DNA of 38,013 bases. Origin: a virus. The translations under genes were made by a program, and so were the position numbers. The notes beneath the pieces were generated by a model, which was given only the letters and a program-made list of their open reading frames with translations, did no database searches and was not told the DNA's origin. This document shows, piece after piece, positions 31,621 to 37,773 of the stretch; the stretch's first letter is position 1, and each line of letters starts with the position of its first letter. The stretch is from IMG/VR virus record IMGVR_UViG_3300033141_005271, positions 1 to 38,013 of that record; one strand, written 5' to 3'.

Positions 31621-31789
31621 TGTTTTTGACATCCTCACTCCAAACAATCCCTCGACCACCACAAGCACTGCATGGATAACAAGACCCTGTGGTAGAATCA
31701 TCCCAATGATCTATATCGCCAGGAATATGTGGTGGTCGGCTGACTTTTCCTGTACCATTACAAACTGGACACTTATATGGAGTACTCAT
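31613..31789 (-). CDS. Small zinc protein with DnaJ-type CxxCxGxG motifs, 58 aa
   Basis: MSTPYKCPVCNGTGKVSRPP and SCYPCSACGGRGIVWSED contain two CxxCxGxG-like repeats, as in the zinc domain of DnaJ/Hsp40 and in stand-alone zinc proteins of phages. No J domain is present. It is preceded by GGAGGGAAA and overlaps both neighbours as ATGA and ATGAATAA, so it is well supported as a gene. It may serve as a small redox or protein-binding module. Confidence 0.75.
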   Translation of the reverse strand: MSTPYKCPVCNGTGKVSRPPHIPGDIDHWDDSTTGSCYPCSACGGRGIVWSEDVKNNE

Positions 31790-31907
31790 TTTCCCTCCAA
31801 TATCTTAATCATTGCTTTGGCTATAGCTTCGTGGTGAGTTTCTTCATCTTTTCCCAATCTCTGTTGGAGATTCTTACCTTGTGACCAAACGCAGTGAATG
31901 TTACCAT
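31786..31907 (-). CDS. Uncertain small gene; two competing frames
   Basis: An ATG at 31907 with AGAGG upstream opens a 28-aa frame (MVTFTAFGHKVRISNRDWEK...) ending at 31821. A second frame, with no normal start, reads GKNLQQRLGKDEETHHEAIA then KAMIKILEGK and ends in an ATGA overlap with the next gene, the usual pattern here. A one-base lesion may separate start and body. I cannot choose between them. Confidence 0.4.
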
Positions 31908-31910
31908 TGT

Positions 31911-32159
31911 TTACCTCTTTCCGATTGAAGAAATTATGTTGTTATGATCAATTATCTCTCTAGGAAATATCCTATTCCCCCATTTATCAATGATGAATTC
32001 ATATTTTTCAATAAAAACACCGTTTTTGATAAGAGCTATCCCCTCATAACCTACATATATTCCATCTTCCAATGGAGTTTCATCACCAATATTATACTCA
32101 TCAAGATTGTTGAAACCAATTTTCAGTTGAATACCATCATAAGTGTCATAAACTCCCAT
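31911..32159 (-). CDS. Hypothetical protein, 82 aa
   Basis: MGVYDTYDGIQLKIGFNNLD, then GDETPLEDGIYVGYEGIALI and a KYEFIIDKWGNRIFPREIID end. It looks like a small beta protein of a kind common in phages. I choose the second of two adjacent ATGs because it lies six bases after GGAG. A promoter, a terminator and a long hairpin precede it. Confidence 0.72.
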   Translation of the reverse strand: MGVYDTYDGIQLKIGFNNLDEYNIGDETPLEDGIYVGYEGIALIKNGVFIEKYEFIIDKWGNRIFPREIIDHNNIISSIGKR

Positions 32160-32186
32160 CATTAACTCCTTTTTAATCAAGATTGA

Positions 32187-32252
32187 GGAGAGGTGTGAGA
32201 GTTTGGATTAGAGATTACATTTTGGAGGATATTTCTCATCTCACACCTCTCC
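32187..32252 (-). other. Leader hairpin with 14-bp perfect stem
   Basis: GGAGAGGTGTGAGA at 32187-32200 pairs perfectly with TCTCACACCTCTCC at 32239-32252 around a 38-nt loop. On the minus strand it ends about 15 bases before the AAGGAG of the 82-aa gene. There is no U-run after it. It may protect or expose the ribosome binding region. Confidence 0.72.
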
Positions 32253-32274
32253 AATGAAGGGTTTTAAGAAAACA

Positions 32275-32321
32275 GGAAAAAATTGGACTTTTCTCACAAT
32301 ACCAAATAAGAGAAAGTCCAA
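32275..32321 (-). terminator. Rho-independent terminator
   Basis: On the minus strand a 12-bp stem (TTGGACTTTCTC with GAGAAAAGTCCAA, one bulged base; plus-strand arms 32283-32295 and 32310-32321) is followed by six Us. It lies about 25 nt after the start expected from the promoter at 32352-32380, before any gene. Confidence 0.72.
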
Positions 32322-32351
32322 AAAGACTAATAAAATGTAACATCACTTATT

Positions 32352-32380
32352 AATATAAACTATTTCTTTTCATTTGTCAA
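32352..32380 (-). promoter_or_regulatory. Strong sigma70-type promoter for a short RNA or attenuated leader
   Basis: On the minus strand TTGACA (32375-32380), a 17-bp spacer and TATATT (32352-32357). The start should be near 32345. The -35 overlaps the stop codon of the upstream zinc-ribbon gene. Confidence 0.75.
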
Positions 32381-32583
32381 GTGTTTTTTTCAAGATGCTG
32401 ATCCTTACATTTCTGACAGCAGAACATTTCTCCATCAATATTATCAAAAACCCATCCAAGATCTTTCAATCCTCCTTCAATGTGTCCATCACTATAATTA
32501 CCTCTAGCTGTAACAGTGGGTCCAATTCTTGTTGTATATCCGCAATTGTCACATTCAGCAACGATACAGGCATCACTAATCAT
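32377..32583 (-). CDS. Zinc-ribbon protein, 68 aa
   Basis: MISDACIVAECDNCGYTTRI opens with the first Cys pair, and MFCCQKCKDQHLEKNT closes with the second, about 45 residues apart, as in zinc ribbons; the Gly-rich middle has YSDGHIEGGLKDLGW. I take the ATG at 32583 because AAAGGAG lies eight bases before it; the upstream ATG at 32601 has none. It belongs to the cluster read from the right. Confidence 0.75.
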   Translation of the reverse strand: MISDACIVAECDNCGYTTRIGPTVTARGNYSDGHIEGGLKDLGWVFDNIDGEMFCCQKCKDQHLEKNT

Positions 32584-32587
32584 TGTT

Positions 32588-32755
32588 TTACTCCTTTTCA
32601 TCTGGATTTACAGTTTGTTTATATGACCATTCTAATAAATCAAAAACAGTTGATTTTGATGGTAAGTTGCCAGTATGTCTAATAAAATCACTAATTAGTT
32701 CATCAAGCATTAGATGTAATTTGATATGATGTTTGATATGTCGTCTTCTTGTCAT
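32588..32755 (-). CDS. Small basic protein, 55 aa
   Basis: MTRRRHIKHHIKLHLMLDEL followed by ISDFIRHTGNLPSKSTVFDL then LEWSYKQTVN. A His/Arg-rich start and a helix-turn-like remainder could bind nucleic acid. The start overlaps the previous stop as ATGA, and its end carries the ribosome binding site of the zinc-ribbon gene. Confidence 0.65.
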   Translation of the reverse strand: MTRRRHIKHHIKLHLMLDELISDFIRHTGNLPSKSTVFDLLEWSYKQTVNPDEKE

Positions 32756-32964
32756 TTTTTCCCTTTGTCAAGTCTTTTTTTATTTAACCAATTCGCTCTC
32801 AATTGCATCTTTTTTAATGTTATAGCAAGACCAAAACTACCAGCAAATTGTCCAAATGTGATCAATTGTATTACACCATCTAATATCAGACAGATAGCTT
32901 GCAACATGGTTAAAAACCATATCAATTTTGTAAAATTTCCTTTTATTCTAAATATTATCATCAT
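32752..32964 (-). CDS. Membrane protein, 70 aa
   Basis: Hydrophobic stretches KLIWFLTMLQAICLILDGVI and TFGQFAGSFGLAITL predict one or two spans, with a Lys/Arg-rich cytoplasmic tail (RANWLNKKRLDKGKK). The ILDGVI...FG segment is shared with the next protein (33164). I use the ATG at 32964, with AAAGGAG upstream; the frame extends to a TTG at 32982. Confidence 0.65.
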   Translation of the reverse strand: MMIIFRIKGNFTKLIWFLTMLQAICLILDGVIQLITFGQFAGSFGLAITLKKMQLRANWLNKKRLDKGKK

Positions 32965-33164
32965 TTCTTCTCCTTTTTCCAATGTTCTCTAGAATACCAA
33001 ACACTTGCCCTATAAGATAAATCATTATTCAAAATACCAAGTGATAAAACCAAAATAACCCCATCCAATATTTCAGCAAATCCAATCATCCAGAATGAGA
33101 ACCATGTACGCAAAGAGGTTGGAAATCCATGATACTTTGGTCTAAGATCCATAATTTTTCTCAT
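32961..33164 (-). CDS. Membrane protein, 67 aa, related to its neighbour
   Basis: After a basic start (MRKIMDLRPKYHGFPTSLRT) comes WFSFWMIGFAEILDGVILVL then SLGILNN, one or two membrane segments, and a basic Trp-containing tail. The EILDGVI.VLSLG piece resembles ICLILDGVIQLITFG in the adjacent protein, so they may be tandem duplicates. AAGGAG lies 12 bases before the ATG. Confidence 0.65.
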   Translation of the reverse strand: MRKIMDLRPKYHGFPTSLRTWFSFWMIGFAEILDGVILVLSLGILNNDLSYRASVWYSREHWKKEKK

Positions 33165-33179
33165 ATTATTTTTTACTCC

Positions 33180-33329
33180 TTACTTTTTTTGTTTCCATGA
33201 AAGACCGAGCGTTCCAAAAACACATAATATAAAATACCAAATCGGAGCATTGATCAAAAATCCAATTACAAAGAAAAGAATTTGCCTTACCGTCAATGCA
33301 GTATCGATACCAAAAGTAATTCCTCTCAT
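33180..33329 (-). CDS. Small membrane protein, 49 aa
   Basis: MRGITFGIDTALTVRQILFF then VIGFLINAPIWYFILCVFGT and LGLSWKQKK: two hydrophobic segments and a basic C-terminus. It resembles the two neighbouring membrane proteins in size and layout (basic start, ..FGID..). GAGGAGAAA precedes the ATG, formed by the end of the pseudogene upstream. Confidence 0.6.
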   Translation of the reverse strand: MRGITFGIDTALTVRQILFFVIGFLINAPIWYFILCVFGTLGLSWKQKK

Positions 33330-33330
33330 A

Positions 33331-33446
33331 CTATTTCTCCTCAATTATTCGTATTTCCTTAGCCACTACTATAGGAGCATTTAACCAGTGCCTACACCAC
33401 TTTTGTTTAATTTAATAGGGATTTTTTCTACTTTGTCTAAACACAT
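33331..33446 (-). pseudogene. Remnant of a fourth MCL-family copy
   Basis: The first 21 codons (MCLDKVEKIPIKLNKSGVGT then G) match the start of the MCL family, then a stop follows. A few bases on, in another frame, LNAPIVVAKEIRIIEEK matches the family's C-terminal VVAKEMLIT segment. Everything between, about 90 residues, is missing. This is a collapsed copy directly next to the shortened copy 33448-33732. Confidence 0.8.
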
Positions 33447-33447
33447 G

Positions 33448-33732
33448 TTATCCTCTCATATTTGTTATTAATATCTCTTTAGCTACAACACATTTGTATA
33501 AATAGGGAGTATAACCCCTTTTTCTTCTACGTCTTTTTGATATGTAGGGATATTCAAAAAATACTGGACATGCGGCTGTAATCCATCTATTTATCCTGTA
33601 TTTTTTAAGTCTATGACCATATATTTCTGGAGATAAAGAACCATCTTTATTTCTACGGAATACTTTCCAACCAATGCCTACTCCTTTTTTGTTTAATTTT
33701 ACTGGAAATTTTTCAAAATGAGCTAAACACAT
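33448..33732 (-). CDS. MCL-family phage protein, copy 3, internally shortened (94 aa)
   Basis: The N-terminal 45 residues (MCLAHFEKFPVKLNKKGVGI then GWKVFRRNKDGSLSPE) and the C-terminal CVVAKEILITNMRG match the full-length copies. The FHIF...RKDARIW...RKVKF segment of about 40 residues is absent, replaced by a join after RGYTPYL. The frame is intact, so it looks like a recent in-frame deletion. It may be inactive. A strong ribosome binding site, AAGGAG, is kept. Confidence 0.75.
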   Translation of the reverse strand: MCLAHFEKFPVKLNKKGVGIGWKVFRRNKDGSLSPEIYGHRLKKYRINRWITAACPVFFEYPYISKRRRRKRGYTPYLYKCVVAKEILITNMRG

Positions 33733-33733
33733 G

Positions 33734-33923
33734 TTATTTCTCCTTAAAGATTATTCCATTTGATTCCAAAAATATGACAAGTTCCCTAAAAAAAATCCCA
33801 CGAACCATCAAGGGTTAGGACTTTTCTGCCATTAACATAATTGTTATAGACTCTATAATTCTTAAACCAATATATTAATAAGTCAAGCAATTTTTCATTG
33901 AAATTTTTAGGAGTTACAATCAT
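33734..33923 (-). pseudogene. Small gene with a T8 homopolymer frame lesion
   Basis: The ATG at 33923 has GGAG seven bases upstream and reads MIVTPKNFNEKLLDLLIYWF then KNYRVYNNYV..., ending in LDGSWDFF at TAG 33786. The eight-T run (plus strand A8, 33788-33795) sits at that stop. Losing one T lets the frame continue as RELVIFLESNGIIFKEK to 33734, where its last codons carry the next gene's ribosome binding site. The continuous 62-residue product looks natural, so either a slip mutation or a sequencing error. Confidence 0.6.
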
Positions 33924-34821
33924 ATTTCACTCCAATAAAATCTAAAACTTTTCCACATCCAAGCTTATTAATACAATAATCATATTGTCTCGGATGAGTT
34001 TTTTTCATTCTTTGGAATCTATTTTCACCCTTCTCTAAATGAACTCCAAACATACAAAACATACAGCCAGTTCTTCTCTCACCCATATCATATATTTTTG
34101 AATAAGATAAATTATTTTTTTTGACATAATCCCAAATATCGTTTTCAAGCCAAAAAGCGATAGGCATTGATATTAGATTGGTTTTATTTTTAAAATGATT
34201 ACATCCATATTCTAGATAATCTCGAGATCTTCGATCTGACTCAAATGCCATAACACCAGAAATAGGTACTCTATTGGTTTTCTTTTTATATCTAAGAAAA
34301 GGCTCTTTTTTCATAATATCACAACATCTCTCAGAAATCTTAAATCCAGAATTTACTAATGGAATCCATTTTTTTGATATTCTCATAGATGGACAGTATT
34401 CACCATTTCTATTATAGCCTGTTAACCGTAAATTGACAGTAGCCTTATTTCTTTCGCTTGCATTTTGCACATCACTAATAAATCTAGCTTGTACTTTACT
34501 TATAACAGGAAACCCATATTTTTTAATCACTTCATGGAACTGCATTTTAGGTCTTAACCAAATAATATTATCCCTAGTTTTCACAAAGTCTCGAATTTCA
34601 GGATATTCAAGTCCAGTATCAACAAAAACTCCAGGTACTTCAGGATACATAGTCCTAACTAAATGAAGCAATACCGTAGAATCCTTTCCACCTGAAAATG
34701 ATACATACACTCTGCCTTCGAAATGTTCATACCATTCTTCAATTCTATTTTTTGACATTAGGATCTTAGCTTCTAGAGACAAAGATTGCCGTTGTTTAAG
34801 AATATTTCTGTCAATCTTCAT
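33907..34821 (-). CDS. PAPS reductase/adenylyl-sulfate PP-loop family protein (DndC-like)
   Basis: 304 aa of the PP-loop ATP pyrophosphatase fold (PAPS reductase family, Pfam PF01507). The P-loop is VYVSFSGGKDSTVLLHLVRT, then VFVDTGLEYPEIRDFV. Cys are clustered in SERCCDIMKKEP and RRTGCMFCMFGVHL, which may coordinate an iron-sulfur or metal centre, as in DndC-type proteins. The family activates substrates with ATP for sulfur chemistry, but phage members have no proven reaction; base or RNA thio-modification is a guess. It follows a methyltransferase gene. Confidence 0.87.
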   Translation of the reverse strand: MKIDRNILKQRQSLSLEAKILMSKNRIEEWYEHFEGRVYVSFSGGKDSTVLLHLVRTMYPEVPGVFVDTGLEYPEIRDFVKTRDNIIWLRPKMQFHEVIKKYGFPVISKVQARFISDVQNASERNKATVNLRLTGYNRNGEYCPSMRISKKWIPLVNSGFKISERCCDIMKKEPFLRYKKKTNRVPISGVMAFESDRRSRDYLEYGCNHFKNKTNLISMPIAFWLENDIWDYVKKNNLSYSKIYDMGERRTGCMFCMFGVHLEKGENRFQRMKKTHPRQYDYCINKLGCGKVLDFIGVKYDCNS

Positions 34822-34824
34822 TAA

Positions 34825-34962
34825 TTAAAAGGTTTCTATAGACATTTCATATTTAAAGGTAGTTTTTGCGAAAGAAATACCGCTTTTTGCGTCATTTTTT
34901 GGGCAAACTAAGGCTGACCCATACCTAACCATTGGTTTTTGGATTTTTAAGCTTAAAAGCAT
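34825..34962 (-). CDS. Doubtful small reading frame, 45 aa
   Basis: The 147-bp gap between the methyltransferase and PP-loop genes holds one frame (MLLSLKIQKPMVRYGSALVC...) with no clear ribosome binding site. It starts six bases after the methyltransferase stop. Coding is plausible by position only. No promoter or terminator stands out in the gap. Confidence 0.3.
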   Translation of the reverse strand: MLLSLKIQKPMVRYGSALVCPKNDAKSGISFAKTTFKYEMSIETF

Positions 34963-34968
34963 GTTTTT

Positions 34969-36363
34969 TCACTTTTGATTCAAAATTTTATCTAAAATAT
35001 TATTCAAGCGTTTCAACGCCATATTACAATACTCTTTTTTTAATTCTATTCCGATAAAATTCCGTCCGTTCTTAACTGCCACACAAAGGGTTGTACCTGC
35101 TCCTGCAAATGGATCTAACACTATTCCATCTTCAGGACATCCTGCTTTAATTGGCTTTTCACATAGTTTTTCCGGAAACACTGCAAAATGTGCTTCGGGA
35201 AATGGCTGTGTTGAAATTGAAAAGAAGTCTCCAGGATTCTTGCCTTCTGGTGGACACCATCTAGGATCCTTTTGACAGGCAGCACCTCCACCTTGAGGAT
35301 GTCCTGTCCATCCTTTACCACCAGGAACTTTCACAGCCCCACTTTCACCCAGAATCGCTCCAAGTGTCCTTGTTTCTGATGGAATTTTCATTACATCTCC
35401 AGGATTCTTACCTAATGGATTAGGACATCGTTCATGTGGTCCTATTTGCATATCCTTAGGTCCACCTTTATATTTTGTATCTTTTCTTCCATCATATTTA
35501 TGTAGTGCTCTTACAGCATCCAAATCAAAGTAATATGTAAACCCTCTCCATAAGGAGACTTTCTTATTTTCTTTCCATCTCCAATCGATTCCTTCAACAC
35601 CTTTTGTTCCTAAAGGTTTATTTTTTACCCATTCTTTTGTCTTTTTATTTTGCCAGAGAATTGTTTTATTACTCTTACTGAACATAAATAAATATTCCCA
35701 TTTATTGCTGAACCTGTCTCTAACCGAAGATGGCATACCATTTGGTTTGTACCATATAACTTTATTCCTTAATATCCATCCATCCTGAATGAGCGACCAA
35801 GCAAGGCGTTCTGGGATCATAGAAAGACATTTTGATGGTAAATTGGAAACATTTAACTTTATACCAGATGTTTCATATCTACCATCTTTTCCAAGATTTC
35901 CAGATGGACGCATTCCTCCTCTGTTATCGTTAAAATATGTATCACCTACATTCAACCAAAAAGTTCCTTCTTTTTTCAATACCCTTTTAACTTCACCGAA
36001 TATTTGTGTCATATGTTTGATATACATTTCTGGGGTTGGTTCAAGTCCTATTTGTCCTTTCCAAGCGAGACACTTAGAGCAGGTCTTGGTTGGCTCTCCT
36101 TTTCTTGCTTCATATTGGGCATGTTTTGTTGTCCCTAGTATACTTCCTGGTCCATGCGGTCCGCTTTTATCTCCTGCTCTTCTATGAATAATATTAAAAT
36201 CGTGTTCGCAATCCTTGTCTCCACCGAATATCTGTTCAACTCCATAATCTCTTAATCTCCAATATGGAGGGGAGGTCATACACATATCAATTGATTCACT
36301 TGGGAAGGACTTTAAAATATCAAAACAATTTCCACATTGAATTGTGTTAATAAATTTATTCAT
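34969..36363 (-). CDS. Site-specific DNA methyltransferase (N4-cytosine or N6-adenine, beta class)
   Basis: 464 aa. Motif IV DMCMTSPPYWRLRDYG lies near the N-terminus and motif I VLDPFAGAGTTLCVAVKNGR at the C-terminus followed by FIGIELKKEYC, the circular order of beta-class amino-methyltransferases. TSPPYW is most typical of N4-cytosine enzymes but also occurs in N6-adenine ones. The long middle region would contain target recognition. No matching restriction enzyme gene is present, so protection against host restriction or regulation is likely. Local G+C is higher than in the replication genes. Its own strong promoter lies at 36380-36408; AAGGA precedes the ATG. Confidence 0.9.
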   Translation of the reverse strand: MNKFINTIQCGNCFDILKSFPSESIDMCMTSPPYWRLRDYGVEQIFGGDKDCEHDFNIIHRRAGDKSGPHGPGSILGTTKHAQYEARKGEPTKTCSKCLAWKGQIGLEPTPEMYIKHMTQIFGEVKRVLKKEGTFWLNVGDTYFNDNRGGMRPSGNLGKDGRYETSGIKLNVSNLPSKCLSMIPERLAWSLIQDGWILRNKVIWYKPNGMPSSVRDRFSNKWEYLFMFSKSNKTILWQNKKTKEWVKNKPLGTKGVEGIDWRWKENKKVSLWRGFTYYFDLDAVRALHKYDGRKDTKYKGGPKDMQIGPHERCPNPLGKNPGDVMKIPSETRTLGAILGESGAVKVPGGKGWTGHPQGGGAACQKDPRWCPPEGKNPGDFFSISTQPFPEAHFAVFPEKLCEKPIKAGCPEDGIVLDPFAGAGTTLCVAVKNGRNFIGIELKKEYCNMALKRLNNILDKILNQK

Positions 36364-36379
36364 TCGTCCTTTTTCTTTA

Positions 36380-36408
36380 TTTATACAATATTTTTATATA
36401 ATTGTCAA
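36380..36408 (-). promoter_or_regulatory. Strong sigma70-type promoter for the methyltransferase operon
   Basis: On the minus strand TTGACA (36403-36408), a 17-bp spacer and TATAAA (36380-36385). The start should be near 36373, leaving a leader of about ten bases that still contains AAGGA. Confidence 0.8.
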
Positions 36409-36808
36409 ATTACTTCTTGAACCTAGTTGGAGTTTATTGCAACAAAATATTTATGTTCTGTCGTACTTATGGGGTTATGCAGAGCCAAATGGTACCCTTC
36501 CTTTGTTAAAAATTTTGACTTTCGGAATAGGATTAAAATAGGGGATTAGTTGACATAATAAATGTTATACGACACAAAAAAATCCAGCATAAACGAAAAA
36601 GATCACATACAGAAAGGAAAAGAATCTGAATGACCTGGCAAAAAAGACCAAAAATGCTGCAGAGCCGACCAAAGGAAAAACAAAAAGCCTTGATGACGAC
36701 ATAAAACATTGAAACCTTACATATGGAGAAATTGTTTTTTCCGGAAAAATTAATCTACTTTCATTTTTCATTTTTTTACTAGCAATTTCCTGAAAGAATT
36801 TTTCCTTT
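36409..36808. other. 400-bp region without a confident gene
   Basis: The minus-strand frame 36565-36771 (68 aa, Phe-rich, no ribosome binding site) is probably an antisense shadow. On the plus strand a 23-aa frame from 36562 (MLYDTKKSSINEKDH...) and, one base over, NDLAKKTKNAAEPTKGKTKS then LDDDIKH could be halves of a broken Lys-rich gene, but no ribosome binding site supports them. A TTTTTCCGGAAAAA palindrome lies at about 36735-36749. Confidence 0.4.
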
Positions 36809-37315
36809 TCATTCTTCCTTATCTTCCAAATAATATCCTCTCTCTCGATTTATCCTATCCATATAATACCATCTAATAGCTAATTGATTATACGGATAAT
36901 ATAAATCTAAAAACATATCAAGATCTTCCTTTCGAACTCTCACTGTTTTATTGCCTAATTTTATTATTTTTAGCCTTTTTTTGAATAGCCACGATTCAAC
37001 CGTTTTTCTTGACCTATTCGTCAGATAGGCAATATCACTCAGTGATAACAACGGTTCTAGAAAATACACATTCTTTCTCCTATCACCTATTTCTATATTC
37101 AGGAATTTTTCTATCTGTTCAATTTTCCACGCATAGTATTTTCCAATTTTCTGTGCTGAAGGAAAATATTTTATCACTCTCTCTCTTTTTCTCCATATTC
37201 TTATCGTCCATATTCCAAGTCTCAAATATTTTGCCAATTCATATTCCGTTACATAATTCATTATTTTCAGATGGATTCTTTCTAGATCTTTTTCTTGCAC
37301 CTTATATTTTTTCAT
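36809..37315 (-). CDS. Tandem helix-turn-helix (excisionase/MerR-like) DNA-binding protein
   Basis: 168 aa with two consecutive domains of the HTH-17/excisionase kind. The first has TEYELAKYLRLGIWTIRIWR and IGKYYAWKIEQIEKFL; the second has LSLSDIAYLTNRSRKTVESW and LGNKTVRVRKEDLDMFL. Each shows the helix-turn-helix, wing and final acidic helix layout, so it should bind two adjacent DNA sites. It is likely a regulator of the flanking promoters. It has its own promoter (37337-37365); GGA precedes the ATG. Confidence 0.75.
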   Translation of the reverse strand: MKKYKVQEKDLERIHLKIMNYVTEYELAKYLRLGIWTIRIWRKRERVIKYFPSAQKIGKYYAWKIEQIEKFLNIEIGDRRKNVYFLEPLLSLSDIAYLTNRSRKTVESWLFKKRLKIIKLGNKTVRVRKEDLDMFLDLYYPYNQLAIRWYYMDRINRERGYYLEDKEE

Positions 37316-37336
37316 TCCAAATTTTCTTTCTTTTTT

Positions 37337-37365
37337 ATATTAGCAAAAATTGAGAAAAATTGCAA
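37337..37365 (-). promoter_or_regulatory. Sigma70-type promoter for the tandem-HTH gene
   Basis: On the minus strand TTGCAA (37360-37365), a 17-bp spacer and TAATAT (37337-37342), 22 bases before the ATG at 37315. It drives the leftward regulator gene, divergent from the plus-strand RNA promoters. Confidence 0.6.
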
Positions 37366-37630
37366 ATTATGAATACTAGTATATAGGTTAATGTACGATC
37401 GTGTCTCTACCGGCGAATAAGGCATAGTTTATATTGTTGATAATAAACAAGTTATGTATTTTTGGGCAAAAATGGAGTAATTTCGATATCAACTATTCTG
37501 TATCTTATTGAAAACAAATAAGTTATATTTTCCTAGTTTTTGAGGATAACTTAATTGCAATTTTATTCTCTTGTAATTAGCTTTCTCATATCTCAATTTT
37601 CCTAAAAAAATCCTATATTTTCCTGAAATT

Positions 37631-37647
37631 TGGCATGAATCTTGCAT
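37631..37647 (+). promoter_or_regulatory. Possible sigma54 promoter (-24/-12)
   Basis: TGGCATGAATCTTGCAT has GG and GC separated by exactly ten bases and matches TGGCAC-N5-TTGCW at all but one position. Transcription would start near 37657 toward the structured RNA. Chance occurrence in one site cannot be excluded. The 37366-37738 region otherwise shows no confident gene: the minus frame 37489-37800 starts with TTG, lacks a ribosome binding site and overlaps both promoters. Confidence 0.4.
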
Positions 37648-37738
37648 ACATTTCAAAGTGACAAAAAATTGTGTAAAAATAATTTCAAAATTTAATGTAA
37701 AGTATTGATAATAAAGGAAATAAAATTTCAAAAAATAG

Positions 37739-37767
37739 TTGACAAATACCTTGACAGAGACTATATT
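37739..37767 (+). promoter_or_regulatory. Strong sigma70-type promoter for plus-strand structured RNA
   Basis: TTGACA (37739-37744), a 17-bp spacer and TATATT (37762-37767). Expected start is near 37774. It points opposite to nearly all genes and leads straight into GC-rich, strongly structured sequence with no open frame preceded by a ribosome binding site. Confidence 0.78.
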
Positions 37768-37773
37768 TAGTAA

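Noticed and set aside
31621-31701. N-terminal extension of the 107-aa Cys-rich protein
   Set aside because: The paralogue begins at the same MxxKTL position, and the extension is the 58-aa zinc-protein gene read in another frame.
36565-36771. 68-aa hydrophobic minus-strand frame
   Set aside because: Its Phe-rich composition is what an antisense reading of A-rich sequence gives; it has no ribosome binding site and lies between divergent regulatory regions.
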